Positions 16,373-27,400 of a stretch of 40,564 bases of DNA are shown in pieces (positions within the stretch are counted from its first letter, which is position 1; each line of letters opens with the position of its first letter). Made by a program: the position numbers and the translations under genes. Source of the stretch: Gammaproteobacteria bacterium (GTDB lineage Bacteria > Pseudomonadota > Gammaproteobacteria > Xanthomonadales > Rhodanobacteraceae). A model generated the notes under the pieces. The model did not search any database. It was not told the origin of the DNA and saw only the letters and a program-made list of their open reading frames with translations. The DNA lies in assembly GCA_021325195.1 (NCBI GenBank), contig JAJPHQ010000100.1, positions 1 to 40,564 on the forward strand. The letters run 5' to 3'.

Positions 16373-17239
16373 TCAACGGAGCCTTTCGAGGATGCCTTCC
16401 AGTTCGTCCGGGCTGTGATAGCGGATCACCAGCTTGCCGCGGCCGTTGCGGCCGTGGCTGATCTGCACGCGCGTGCCCAGCTTGTCCGAAAGCTCGCGTT
16501 CCAGCGCCAGGATGTCGGCGTCGGCGCGGCGCGCGTGGCGGTGCGAGTTGCCCTTCGGCAATTGCGCCAGCCGCGCGGCCTGTTCCAGTTCGCGCACCGA
16601 CCAGCCCTCCGCCGCGGCCTTTTCGGCCAGCGCGATCGCGCGCGGCTCGGGCAGGGTCAGCAGTGCGCGCGCGTGGCCCATCTCGAGCTGGCCGTTGTCC
16701 AGCAGCGCGCGGATCGGTTCGGGCAGTTCCAGCAGGCGCAGCAGGTTGGCGACCGCTGCGCGCGAACGGCCCACCGCGTCGGCGGCCTGCTGCTGGCTCA
16801 GGTCGAATTCCTCGATCAGCCTGTGCAGCGCCTGGGCCTCCTCCAGCGCGGTCAGATCCTCGCGCTGGATGTTCTCGATCAGCGCCACCGCCAGCACCGA
16901 CTGCGACGGAATGTCGCGCACCACCGCGGGAATCTCGGTGAGGCCGGCCTGCTGCGCGGCGCGCCAGCGGCGCTCGCCGGCGATCAGTTCGTACTGGTCG
17001 CGGCCGAGCGCGCGCACCACGACGGGCTGGATCAGGCCCTGCGCCTTGATCGAGGCCGCGAGTTCGGCGAGCTTCGCCTCGTCGATCTTGCGTCGCGGCT
17101 GGTATCGCCCCGGCGTGATCGACGCCAGCGGCAGGGTGCTCAGCGTCTCGCCGCCGGCCGGCGCGCCCTCGATGTCGGCGGCGCCCAGCAGCACGTCCAG
17201 ATCGCGGGAACCCAGGCCTCGGCGTTTGGCGGCATTCAC
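16373..17239 (-). CDS. parB: Chromosome partitioning protein ParB
   Basis: A 288-residue ParB/Spo0J protein that binds parS sites, slides as a CTP-dependent clamp and loads the origin region for ParA. The N-terminal ParB/CTPase domain has SITPGRYQPRR, LIQPVVVR and GERRWRA (the arginine box ERR), then ENIQREDLTALEEA, the HTH LSQQQAADAVGRSRAAVANLLRLL and a C-terminal dimerisation segment. The start is a GTG at 17239 overlapping the parA stop as GTGA. No canonical parS palindrome was noticed in the window. Confidence 0.95.
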   Translation of the reverse strand: MNAAKRRGLGSRDLDVLLGAADIEGAPAGGETLSTLPLASITPGRYQPRRKIDEAKLAELAASIKAQGLIQPVVVRALGRDQYELIAGERRWRAAQQAGLTEIPAVVRDIPSQSVLAVALIENIQREDLTALEEAQALHRLIEEFDLSQQQAADAVGRSRAAVANLLRLLELPEPIRALLDNGQLEMGHARALLTLPEPRAIALAEKAAAEGWSVRELEQAARLAQLPKGNSHRHARRADADILALERELSDKLGTRVQISHGRNGRGKLVIRYHSPDELEGILERLR

Positions 17240-18057
17240 GACGTCATGGTCCTTTCGAGTTGTTGCGTCTCTTGCGGATCCGGCGCGGGCTGGGCGGCGC
17301 CTTCGCGCCGGATCATCTCGCCGGCGAGGCCCAGGTAGGCGATCGCGCCGCGCGACTCGCGATCGTACAGGTTGATCGGCTTGCCGTAACTGGGCGCTTC
17401 GGCCAGGCGCACGTTGCGCGGAATCACCGAGCGCAGCACCTTGTCGCCGAAGTGCTTGACCAGTTGCGCCGACACGTCGTTGCCCAGGTTGTTGCGCACG
17501 TCGTACATCGTGCGCAGCAGGCCTTCCACTTCCAGTTGCGGATTCAGGCGCGTGCGCACGGCCTTGATGGTGTCCAGCAGCGCCGTCAGGCCCTCCAGAG
17601 CCAGGTATTCGCACTGCATCGGGATCAGCACGCTGTGCGCGGCGGCCAGCGCGTTCAACGTCAACAGGTGCAGCGAAGGCGGGCAGTCGATCAGGATGAT
17701 CGCGTAGCGGTCGCCCAGTTTCGCGAGCTGTTCCTTGAGCCGCGACTCGCGCGCGATCGCGTCCATCAGCTTGAGTTCCGCCGCGGTCAGGTCGCGGCTG
17801 CCGGGCAGCAGGTCGAAGCCCGCCTCGGTGCTGACGATCGCCGATTCGATCGGCGCTTCCTCCAGCAGCACTTCGCAGCCGTTCGGCCTGGCGGTCCTCT
17901 TGTCGATGCCCGATGCGGTGGTGGCATTGCCCTGCGGATCGAGATCGACCAGCAGGATCCGGCGCCTGGTCTCGGCCAGCGCGGCAGCAAGGTTGACGGC
18001 GGTGGTGGTCTTGCCGACGCCTCCTTTCTGGTTGGCGATGGCGATGATGCGCGTCAT
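17236..18057 (-). CDS. parA: Chromosome partitioning ATPase ParA
   Basis: A 273-residue ParA/Soj ATPase that moves the ParB-origin complex along the nucleoid. The deviant Walker A motif is KGGVGKTT (residues 11-18), with both signature lysines; LLVDLDPQGNAT, IDCPPSLHLLTLNAL (Walker B region) and VIPRNVRLAEAPSYGKP follow as in the family. It starts at MTRIIAIANQ (18057), the standard chromosomal ParA start. It lies 73 nt after rsmG and overlaps parB by 4 nt, the conserved rsmG-parA-parB order. Confidence 0.96.
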   Translation of the reverse strand: MTRIIAIANQKGGVGKTTTAVNLAAALAETRRRILLVDLDPQGNATTASGIDKRTARPNGCEVLLEEAPIESAIVSTEAGFDLLPGSRDLTAAELKLMDAIARESRLKEQLAKLGDRYAIILIDCPPSLHLLTLNALAAAHSVLIPMQCEYLALEGLTALLDTIKAVRTRLNPQLEVEGLLRTMYDVRNNLGNDVSAQLVKHFGDKVLRSVIPRNVRLAEAPSYGKPINLYDRESRGAIAYLGLAGEMIRREGAAQPAPDPQETQQLERTMTS

Positions 18058-18130
18058 GGATCGAGCGGCACGAACCGGAACGGTCTGTCGGGTTGTCAAG
18101 GGTAGCATCGCCCGGCCAGCGGTTGCCCGC

Positions 18131-18763
18131 TCACCGGGCAGGGACGACTTCGATCAGGTTGCGCGCGCCCGTGATGCCGGGAACGTTCAGCGGATGCACC
18201 GCGAGCACCCGGAATCCGGGAGGCACGGCGAGTTCGCCCGGCTCGACGCGTCCCTTCAGCGCCAGCCAGCGGCCGCCGCGGGCGAGCAGATGACCGCCCC
18301 ACGCCAGCATCTCGGCGAGACCGGCGAAGGCGCGCGCGGTGATGCAGTCGAAGTGCCCGCTGGCGTCCTGCGCGCGCAGCTGCTCCACGCGCACGTTGGG
18401 CAACGGCAGCGTGCGCACGGCTTCGCGCAGGAAACGCGCCTTCTTGCCGTTGCTGTCGATCAGCGTGACCTGCATCGCCGGCCGCGCGATCGCCAGCGGA
18501 ATGCCAGGCAATCCGGCTCCGCTGCCCAGATCGGCCAGGGTGGCACCGCGCAGGAACGGCAGCACCGCCAGCGAATCCAGCAGGTGGCGCGGGATCATGT
18601 CCGGCGGGTCGCGCACGGCGGTCAGGTTGTAGGCCCGGTTCCAGCGCGCGAGCAAATCGATGTAGTCGATGAGCCGCGCCTGCGCGTCGTCCGGCAACGC
18701 AAGCTGCAGGGCCTCGATGCCGTCCGCAAGGCGCGCGGCGAGTTGTGCGCGGTCGGATTCCAT
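18131..18763 (-). CDS. rsmG: 16S rRNA (guanine(527)-N(7))-methyltransferase
   Basis: A 210-residue SAM-dependent methyltransferase that makes m7G527 in 16S rRNA (formerly GidB). The SAM motif is DLGSGAGLPGIPLAIA (from residue 78), preceded by RHLLDSLAVLPFL and followed by LIDSNGKKARFLREA and TARAFAGLAEML. WNRAYNLTAVRDP is the usual N-terminal signature. The start at MESDRAQ (18763) fits family length, and a good sigma70-like promoter lies just upstream. Confidence 0.95.
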   Translation of the reverse strand: MESDRAQLAARLADGIEALQLALPDDAQARLIDYIDLLARWNRAYNLTAVRDPPDMIPRHLLDSLAVLPFLRGATLADLGSGAGLPGIPLAIARPAMQVTLIDSNGKKARFLREAVRTLPLPNVRVEQLRAQDASGHFDCITARAFAGLAEMLAWGGHLLARGGRWLALKGRVEPGELAVPPGFRVLAVHPLNVPGITGARNLIEVVPAR

Positions 18764-18787
18764 GGGTAGTCCGGCTCGGGACGGCGG

Positions 18788-18817
18788 AGTATCGCCAGTC
18801 CGCCCGCAACGTGGCAA
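18788..18817 (-). promoter_or_regulatory. Sigma70-like promoter of rsmG-parA-parB
   Basis: On the minus strand TTGCCA (18817-18812) and GATACT (18793-18788) are separated by 18 bp. The expected start point is about 18 nt before the rsmG ATG. Confidence 0.5.
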
Positions 18818-18829
18818 TCACCGCGCCGG

Positions 18830-18858
18830 AAAAACAAAGCCCGCCTTGAGGCGGGCTT
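18830..18858 (-). terminator. Rho-independent terminator of the SPFH gene
   Basis: A 9-bp stem AAGCCCGCC-TTGA-GGCGGGCTT (18837-18858). On the minus strand the stem is followed by TTTGTTTTTCC, so it ends the transcript of the gene at 18891-19370 just before the rsmG promoter. Confidence 0.8.
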
Positions 18859-18890
18859 GCGGGCAATCCCTGTTCGACCCCCGAATCAAA

Positions 18891-19370
18891 TCATGCGGCC
18901 AGATCGAGTTCCACCCTCGTGACCAGCACGCCGCGCTCACGCAGGCTGCCGTTGAGGGTCTGCTTGATCTGCAGATTGCGCGCGCGCAGATCCTGGTTGC
19001 GGAAGGCATCCCCGTCCTGCACGGCGTCGCGCAGGCGATGGCGGATCATGTCGTCGGCACGGTCGATCACCGCGTCGGCGCGCTCGGGATCGAGCACCTG
19101 CCACCAGACCCGGCCCCGCAGCGTGCGTGGATCCTCGCCCCTGTCGTCGATGCGCTCGTCCACCGCCAGCGTGTAGCCGCTGATGCTGATCTTGTGCGCG
19201 ACCCGTTCGATCAGCGGCAGCACCACGTGCATGCCCGGCGTCAGGGCCCGTGCGGGTTTGCCCAACCGGCGCAAGGTATAGACCTGCCCTTCGGGAATCC
19301 GCTTCACGCACATCATCGCCAGCAAAGCCAGCATCATCAGGATCGGGAGGATGGCGAAGATGGAAATCAT
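18891..19370 (-). CDS. Short SPFH/band-7 domain membrane protein
   Basis: A 159-residue protein with an N-terminal membrane span (about 2-21, ISIFAILPILMMLALLAMMC) and a band-7 start (VKRIPEGQVYTLRRLGKPARALTPGMHVVLPLIERV), then TLRGRVWWQVLDPERA and LRDAVQDGDAF. Stomatin and HflK/HflC relatives usually run to 250-300 residues with a coiled-coil tail; here the coiled coil is missing and the protein ends soon after the core. It looks like a complete small gene: single frame, own terminator, own AT-rich upstream region. Function unknown; membrane scaffolding is the family theme. Confidence 0.8.
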   Translation of the reverse strand: MISIFAILPILMMLALLAMMCVKRIPEGQVYTLRRLGKPARALTPGMHVVLPLIERVAHKISISGYTLAVDERIDDRGEDPRTLRGRVWWQVLDPERADAVIDRADDMIRHRLRDAVQDGDAFRNQDLRARNLQIKQTLNGSLRERGVLVTRVELDLAA

Positions 19371-20675
<1,305 letters not shown>

Positions 20676-21013
20676 CTTCGCGCTGGATGCAGCGCGCCGA
20701 CGGCTGCAGGTCACCGGCGCATTCACGCGGAACCGCGCATGCCAGCCGTCGAACCCGAGACCTTGGGCCGTCGAGGGCCCCGGGATGCGTTGTCGCAAAG
20801 CGGAGTCCGAGCGACGCGCCCGTGTGCTTGCTGTCGCCCGGGTTTTCCCCGTGGTCGCGGATGGGCGCGAACCCGATGCCGTGCGGATGACAGGGGCGAC
20901 CGACCTGAACCGGCGCACGCCTGCGATGCGCCGGGCAGGGGCGCAGGTGGTATGTTCGCCGCGGACCGTTCCGCCCCGCAGCGACGGCGCGCGGGCGGAA
21001 CACACGGCCTGAC
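20676..21013 (+). other. Intergenic region hemB / cis-prenyltransferase
   Basis: A 338-bp stretch without a convincing gene. An open frame of 114 codons starting with GTG at 20668 runs through it, but its composition is Arg-rich and low in motifs, so I reject it. Immediately after the hemB stop a 13-bp exact repeat of the hemB end occurs (20638-20650 and 20675-20687). TATGTT at about 20951 could be a -10 box for the downstream gene. Confidence 0.4.
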
Positions 21014-21910
21014 ATGACGCAACCCATGCATTCCAGCAGCGACGGGCAGGGCGTGGCGGAAGGGGGCGCTGGCGCGCTGCCGCGTCCCGACTGGACCGCG
21101 GCGATCGGGCGGATCGGGGCCGAGGACGTCTTCCGGAAAATCGCGCATCCGCTGTACTGGCTCTACCAGCGGCGGCTGGAACGCAGCCTCGACCGGACCG
21201 CGATGCCCCGCCACATCGGGCTGATCCTCGACGGCAACCGGCGCTTCGCGCGGGGCAACGGCCTCGACGTGCGGCTCGGGCACCAGTTCGGCGTGCGCAA
21301 GCTCAAGGATTTCCTGGAGTGGTGCCTGGAATTCGGCGTGGCGCACGTCACGCTGTACGTGTTCAGCACCGAGAATTTCAACCGTGCGCCCGGCGAGGTG
21401 CAGTATCTGCTGGACCTGTTCGTGCGCGAGAGCGCGAGGTTGCTGGAGGGCGTGCGCCTGCAGACGGAAAAGGTGCGCGTGAAGATCATCGGCCAGCGCC
21501 ACCGGCTGCCGCCCAAGGTGCTGGAGGCCAGCGAGGCGCTGGAGCTGTCCACCGCCGGCCATCAAGGCATGCTGCTGACGATCGCCCTGGCCTACGGCGG
21601 CCGCGAGGAAATCGTGGATGCCGTGAAGGCGCTGCTGGCTGATGCGGCCGACAAGGGCAAGACGCTTTCCACGGTGGCGGAAGGCCTGAGCGCGGAGCAG
21701 TTGAGCACGTACCTGTACACCGCCGGACAGCCCGATCCCGACTTCATCATCCGCACCAGCGGCGAGCAGCGTCTGTCCGGGTTCCTGCTGTGGCAATCGG
21801 CGTACAGCGAGCTGTATTTCTGCGATGCGCTGTGGCCGAAGTTCCGGCGCATTGATTTCCTGCGCGCGCTGCGCGACTACCAGCAACGCGAGCGGCGTTA
21901 CGGCGGTTGA
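21014..21910 (+). CDS. cis-Prenyltransferase (polyprenyl diphosphate synthase), archaeal/actinobacterial-like
   Basis: A 298-residue enzyme of the UppS family that chains isopentenyl diphosphate units in cis. The catalytic P-loop Asp is in ILDGNRRFARGNGL; conserved GHQFGVRKL, YVFSTENFNRAPGEV, LAYGGREEI, and the C-terminal PDFIIRTSGEQRLSGFLLWQSAYSELYF (in two pieces) are all present. The DGNRR signature and the N-terminal HPLYWLYQRRLERSL with about 65 extra residues resemble archaeal and actinobacterial enzymes, not the DGNGRWA form of E. coli UppS. Its location beside hemB rather than pyrH-frr-cdsA suggests a second, specialised copy. The start is uncertain within the first five codons. Confidence 0.85.
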   Translation: MTQPMHSSSDGQGVAEGGAGALPRPDWTAAIGRIGAEDVFRKIAHPLYWLYQRRLERSLDRTAMPRHIGLILDGNRRFARGNGLDVRLGHQFGVRKLKDFLEWCLEFGVAHVTLYVFSTENFNRAPGEVQYLLDLFVRESARLLEGVRLQTEKVRVKIIGQRHRLPPKVLEASEALELSTAGHQGMLLTIALAYGGREEIVDAVKALLADAADKGKTLSTVAEGLSAEQLSTYLYTAGQPDPDFIIRTSGEQRLSGFLLWQSAYSELYFCDALWPKFRRIDFLRALRDYQQRERRYGG

Positions 21911-22126
21911 TGCGGTGGCGGGTCGCCGAAGCAGCGGCGGTTTGTCGCCATCCGTGCCGGTTGCACCGGCCCGATCCGCCGGATGCCGCCTCGCGGATGT
22001 CCAATGACGCGATGAGGATGCTCCGTACGAGGCCGCGGTCTCCATCGGCGCGATGGGGTTGTCCATCGGTGCGTCGAGATCGTCAGTGAAACGCGGCCGT
22101 TCGCCGGGTGCGGGGAACGGGGGGAT

Positions 22127-22507
22127 TCACGCGTACTGCGCAATCCCGTTGCCGAACGACCAGTTTTCCTTCCTGACCTCGACCAGGTTGATGAACACGT
22201 CTTCCCTGCGCACGCCCGGGTCGGCGGCCAGCAATTCGACGATGCGCGCGTACAGCGCCTTCTTCTGATCGAGCGTGCGGGTGTCGCTGACCGTGAGCTG
22301 CACGATCACCAGATCGTTGCCGTGGGCGATGCCGAGATAGGCCGGGTCGTGGAAGAACTCGTGCGGCGCGTGCTGGGTGACCAGCGCGAAGCGGTCGTGT
22401 TCCGGCACGCCGAAGGTTTCCCGCAATGCGCGGTAGATGCCCTGCTGCAGGGCATGGAGGTAATCGGGGGGCTTGCCCTGGCGCAGGGCTATGCGGACGA
22501 GGGGCAT
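22127..22507 (-). CDS. Tautomerase-family protein
   Basis: A 126-residue protein of the tautomerase (4-oxalocrotonate/MIF-like) superfamily, of the Tautomerase_2 type. The catalytic N-terminal proline follows the initiator Met (MPLVRIALRQGKP). The rest reads EHDRFALVTQHAP, LVIVQLTVSDTRTLDQKKALYARIVELL and REDVFINLVEVRKENWSFGNG, the last being the usual family end. GGAG upstream supports the start. The substrate is unknown. It is divergent from kefC by 119 bp and convergent with the prenyltransferase, with 216 bp between stops that hold only small hairpins (one at 22050-22067). Confidence 0.88.
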   Translation of the reverse strand: MPLVRIALRQGKPPDYLHALQQGIYRALRETFGVPEHDRFALVTQHAPHEFFHDPAYLGIAHGNDLVIVQLTVSDTRTLDQKKALYARIVELLAADPGVRREDVFINLVEVRKENWSFGNGIAQYA

Positions 22508-22626
22508 GGGCTCTCCGGTCGGGGTGGTGCGACGTCTGCATGCGCAGGTCGCGGATCGCGCATTGTGTCAGATCACTGCTGCCCTCATTTGCCATAATCC
22601 CCGGCCAGTCGCCGCGAGTGCGCGCC

Positions 22627-24468
22627 GTGCAAGACCATTCCCTGCTGCAATCGGTGCTGGTGTTCCTGGTCGCGGTGGTGATCGCGGTGCCGCTGGCGCG
22701 CCGGCTGAAGCTGGGCTCGGTGCTGGGCTACCTCGCGGCCGGCGTGGTGATCGGCCCGTACGGCCTCAAGTGGGTGCACAACCCGGAAGCGATTTCCGGC
22801 GTGTCGGAGCTGGGCGTCGCGCTGCTCCTGTTCGTGATCGGCCTGGAGCTGTCGCCGCAGCGGCTGTGGGTGATGCGGCGCGCGGTGTTCGGTGCGGGTG
22901 CGGCGCAGGTGGCGAGCTGCGCGCTGGTGATCGCGCTGGTCGCGGCAGCCGGTTTCGGACTCGCGCCGGTGACCGCCAGCGTGGTGGGTCTGGGCCTCGC
23001 GTTTTCCTCGACCGCGTTCGGTTTGCAGATCCTGGCCGAACGGCGCGAGCTGCAGAGTCCGCACGGACGGCTGGCGTTCGCGATCCTGCTGTTCCAGGAC
23101 CTGGTCGCGATTCCGCTGATCGCGGCGATCCCGCTTTTGGGTTCGCACGGCCTCGGACACGCCGCGGCGCATCCCTCCTGGCTGTCGGCGCTGCGGGTGG
23201 CGGGCGTGATCGCGCTGGTGGTGATCGGCGGCCGCTACGCGCTGCGGCCGGTGTTCCGTGCGGTCGCCAGGACGCAATTGATCGAGGTCTCGACCGCGAC
23301 CGCGCTGCTGGTGGTGATCGGCGTCGCATGGCTGATGCAACTGGCCGGTATCTCGATGGCGCTGGGCACGTTCCTCGCGGGCGTGCTGCTGGCCGACTCC
23401 GAATACCGCCACGAACTGGAAACCAACATCGCGCCGTTCGAGGGCCTGCTGCTGGGTCTGTTCTTCATCACGGTCGGGATGGGCGTGAACCTCGCCTTGC
23501 TGGCGCAGCATCCGTGGATCGTGGTGGGGCTGGTCGCGCTGCTGCTCGCCTGCAAGGCGCCGCTGCTGTGGTCGGTGGGAAGGCTGGCACCGCGAATGAC
23601 GGGCATCGATGCGCTCAGGCTGGCCGCGCTGCTGGCGGGCGGCGGCGAATTCGCGTTCGTGGTGTTCAAGCTGGCGGCCGAGCACGACCTGCTCAGCGCG
23701 CGGCAGCACGAACTGCTGGTGCTGGCGATCACGCTCTCGATGGCCGCGGTGCCGCTGCTGGTGCTGGCGGTCGCGCGGATACCGGAATCGGGCAAGCCGG
23801 TGCGCGAATTCGACACCATCGACGCCGCTGCGCCGCGCGTGATCATCGCCGGCTTCGGCCGGGTCGGGCAGATCGTGGGGCGCCTGCTGCGCGCACGCAA
23901 CATCCCGTTCGTGGCGCTGGAAAGCTCGGTGGAGCAGGTGGACCTGTCGCGGCGCTTCTCCGGCACCAACATCTATTTCGGCGATCCGACCCGCCCCGAA
24001 ATGCTGCGCGCGGCCGGGGCCGGCAAGGCCGAGGTATTCGTGCTGGCCACCGACGATCCGGACGCCAACGTGCGCACCGCGCGGATCGTGCGCAGGCTGT
24101 TTCCCAACCTGCGGATCATCGCGCGCGCGCGCAACCGCCAGCACGCATTCCGGTTGATGGACCTCGCCTCGGATCCCGACGACGTGGTGCGCGAGACGTT
24201 CTATTCCAGCCTGAAAATGGCGCGGCTGACGCTGGAGGCGCTGGGCATGGGCAGCGAGCAGGCGCGGGCCGTGGTGACGCTGTTCCGCGAGCACGACGAG
24301 AAGCTGCTGCGCTACCAGCATCTGGTGTACGACGTCGACGTGGCGCTGCGCCAGACCACGCGCGAGGCCTTTGCGGAACTCGCGGCGCTGTTCGAGGCGG
24401 ACAACGAGCGGGCGGCGAGGGCCGCGCTCACTCCGGATGCGGCACCGGCTGACGCGAAGCCGTCGTGA
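22627..24468 (+). CDS. kefC: Kef-type K+/H+ antiporter (CPA2)
   Basis: A 613-residue inner-membrane antiporter. Residues 1-390 hold about 12 spans with the CPA2 landmarks GYLAAGVVIGPYGL, LLFVIGLELSPQRLW, SSTAFGLQIL and FQDLVAIPL; the Rossmann RCK-N domain begins at about 398 (VIIAGFGRVGQIVGRLL). Residues 520-613 form a helical tail. Glutathione-gated Kef proteins release K+ when electrophiles accumulate, but no KefF/KefG partner is adjacent. The start is taken as GTG 22627 (VQDHSLLQSVLV), as the protein aligns from there; no Shine-Dalgarno is evident. Its last 41 nt overlap the convergent ankyrin gene. Confidence 0.9.
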   Translation: MQDHSLLQSVLVFLVAVVIAVPLARRLKLGSVLGYLAAGVVIGPYGLKWVHNPEAISGVSELGVALLLFVIGLELSPQRLWVMRRAVFGAGAAQVASCALVIALVAAAGFGLAPVTASVVGLGLAFSSTAFGLQILAERRELQSPHGRLAFAILLFQDLVAIPLIAAIPLLGSHGLGHAAAHPSWLSALRVAGVIALVVIGGRYALRPVFRAVARTQLIEVSTATALLVVIGVAWLMQLAGISMALGTFLAGVLLADSEYRHELETNIAPFEGLLLGLFFITVGMGVNLALLAQHPWIVVGLVALLLACKAPLLWSVGRLAPRMTGIDALRLAALLAGGGEFAFVVFKLAAEHDLLSARQHELLVLAITLSMAAVPLLVLAVARIPESGKPVREFDTIDAAAPRVIIAGFGRVGQIVGRLLRARNIPFVALESSVEQVDLSRRFSGTNIYFGDPTRPEMLRAAGAGKAEVFVLATDDPDANVRTARIVRRLFPNLRIIARARNRQHAFRLMDLASDPDDVVRETFYSSLKMARLTLEALGMGSEQARAVVTLFREHDEKLLRYQHLVYDVDVALRQTTREAFAELAALFEADNERAARAALTPDAAPADAKPS

Positions 24469-27400
24469 ACGCGGGCGATGGCACGCGCGGCGCCAGTTCC
24501 ATCGCCAGATCCACGTAGCCCAGCACGCGCGCCACGTCGGCCGGTGTGCGTTCCATGCAGTCGCGTGCCTCGCGGTCGGCGCCGCGCGCCATCAGCACCC
24601 GCGCCGGTTCGAACAGCGCGTGCATCGCGCAGGCATGCAGCGCGGTGACGCCGTGCACGTCGGCGTGGTCGAGCGCGGCCCCGGCGTCCAGCAGCACCGG
24701 CAGCAGTGCGCCCAGGTGCGTGCCGTCGCACTCCCTGCCGGGCCTGGCGTGCACGCCCAGCAGCAGCAGCAGGGGTGTGGCCTGCGCGGCATCCACGGTG
24801 TCCACCGGCGCGTGTCCGTCCAGCAGCGCGTCCAGCAGGCGCCGGCAGCGCAGGCTGTCGCGGCTGTCGAAACAGAAACGCGCAGCGGCATGCAGCGCGG
24901 TGTGCCCGCGTTCGTCGGCGAGCTCGGGTTTCGCGCCGCATTCCAGCAGCGTCTCGACCATGTCGGGCAGGCCCAGCGCCGCGGCCACCATCAGCGCGGT
25001 GACGTCGCCGGCCAGGCGCTGATCCACCCTGGCGCCGCCAGCGACCAGCGTGCGCACGATCTCGCCATGCCGGCCGCTGACCGCCGCCGACAGCGGCGAG
25101 GCGCCGGAATCGGCGGTGAGCCCGGGGTCGGCGCCGGCGGCCAGCAGGCGCTGCACGCTGCGCAGGTGGCCCGAGCCGGCGGCGCGCAGCAGCGCGCTGG
25201 CGCCGCGTTCGTCGTGGCTGTTGACGGGCATCCCGAGTTCCAGCAGGCGCGCGACCGCGTCGGCGTCCGCCGCCGCGGCGGGCAGGTCGTCTTCGCGCAG
25301 GGGGCGCCCGGGCAGCGGCCAGCCGTTCCAGCGCAGCCAGAATTCCAGCTTGTGATCGCCCCGCGCCAGCGCCAGACCCAACGGTGTCTCGCCGCTGGCC
25401 GCCGCGGCTTCGGGATCGGCGCCGTGCGCAATCAGCATCCGGACCAGGGGCAGCGCGGCGGAAGGTTCGTCGTTCAGGGCGACGTGCAAGGGTGTCGCGC
25501 CCCGGTGGTCGCGCGCGTTGGGGTCGGCACCGCGCGCGAGCAGTTCGCGCAGCAGCGGCTGCAGCGCGGCGCAGGCGGCGTGGTGCAGGGGCGTGCGGCC
25601 GTCCGCGTCCGCGCCGAACGCGTCCGCACCGCGCGACAGCAGTTCCAGCGCGAGCGGCACGGCTTCGGGTGACATCGTCAGCCGCGACAGCGCGCGCGCG
25701 AGTGCGCCCGCACCGGTGGGCACGGCGCCGGCGTCCAGCAATTGCCGCGCCGCGCCGAGGGAAACGGGCAGGCGTTCCAGCACGGCGTCGAACATGCGCG
25801 TGCCGTCATCCAGCCGCGCTTCCGGATCGAGTCCGTGTTCCAGCAGCCAGCGGCGTGGACCGGCGTCGTCGAGATCGGAAAGGTCCAGAAACAGTGCGGC
25901 CAGTTCGGACATGGGCCAGCTGCGCGCGCGTTCGGCGAAACCGCTCACGACGTTCCAGTGTCCGAAACGCAGCGCGTCCAGCAGGTGCGCCGGTGTGTCC
26001 GCGCCGGCTTCCGGTTGCGCGGCCTGCGCGAGGCTGGCCGGCAGCGGCGCGTCGGGATCGAGCAGCGCCACCAGATCCCAGCGTCCGGCCGCGACCGCCT
26101 GTTCGACCGCGCTGCGTCCGTCACCGCCGCGGCGGAGCGGATCGGCGCCCAGCGCCAGCAGCGTCCGCACGCAGTCGGGATTGGCACGCGGCGACTGGCA
26201 GGCCAGCGTCAGCGCATCGCGGCCATGCTTGTCCGTGGCGCGCACGTCCGGCTGCGCTTCGGCAAGCAGCCGCAGGGTCGCGGCGGTGCCGGCGCGCGCG
26301 GCTTCCATCAGGGCGGTGGTGCCGTAATGATCGGACGCGTTCACGTTGGCGCCGGCCTCGATCAGGGTAGCCACGATCTGCACGTGGCCTTCGCGCGCCG
26401 CGTGCATCAGCGCGGTGCGGCCCAGCGCGTCGGCGGCATCGACCCGGGCCCTGTGCCTGAGCAGGATTCGCACGCCCTCGGGATCGTCGTCGGTCACCGA
26501 GGCCGCGGCGGGCAGCGCGGCATCCGGCCTGGCACCGCGTTCCAGCAGGAAGCGCAGCAGCGGCCAGTTGCCGGCCGCGGCGGCCATCGCCAGCGGTGTC
26601 GCGTGGTGGCGGTTCAGCGCTTCCAGCGGCGCCTGCGCGTCAATCAGGATCGCGGCCACCGTGGGTTCGGTGCACAGCGCGGCGTGATGCAGGGGCGTGT
26701 TGCCCTCGGCGTCGGCCAATCCAGGATCGGCGCCGTTGGCGAGCAGGGTCATCACCGTTTCCGGACGGCCATTCCGGCAGGAACGGGTGGCGGCCAGCAG
26801 CGCGGTGAGGCCGGCGTTGGCGCGATTGACGTCGGCGCCTTTCGCGATCAGCGCGCGCAGCAGGCGCGTGTCGGGCAGTTCGGCGGCCAGCACCAGCGCG
26901 GAGCGCTGGTCGCGCGCGCCGGCCGGGGGCGTGGCGTCGGGATCGGCGCCGCGGTCGAGCCACTGCAATGCGGTTGCGACATCGCCGTGGCGGGCCGCGT
27001 CGAGCAGCCCCTGATCGAGTGTCGCCTGCGGCAGCGGGGGTTCCGGCGGTGCGGACTCCGGAGCCGGTTCGACCTGTTCGGCAGCGGGAACGGCGGGAGC
27101 CTTGCGCGTGGGCGTGGGGCTGGCCGCGGGCGGCGGCGTATCGTCGGGCATGATCTCCGCGCGCTTGCCGCCACGCCGCCCGCACACCAGGCGTACGGTG
27201 CGGTTGACCACGACCAGCGTGCACAGCGGCAGCCACAGGATCGCGTACAGGAACAGCGCGGCCGTACGCATTTCGTCGGGCAGCACCGCACCGGCGCCCG
27301 CCAGCACCAGTGCGCCGAACACGATCGCGAGCTGCGCCATCGCGCCGGGCAGGAAGTGCGAGAAGAACACGTCGTGATCGCGGGTCAGGTGCCCGGCGAA

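Noticed and set aside
22585-24321. A 578-codon open frame opposite kefC
   Set aside because: Antisense to a certain KefC antiporter, with low-complexity His/Gln/Arg composition.
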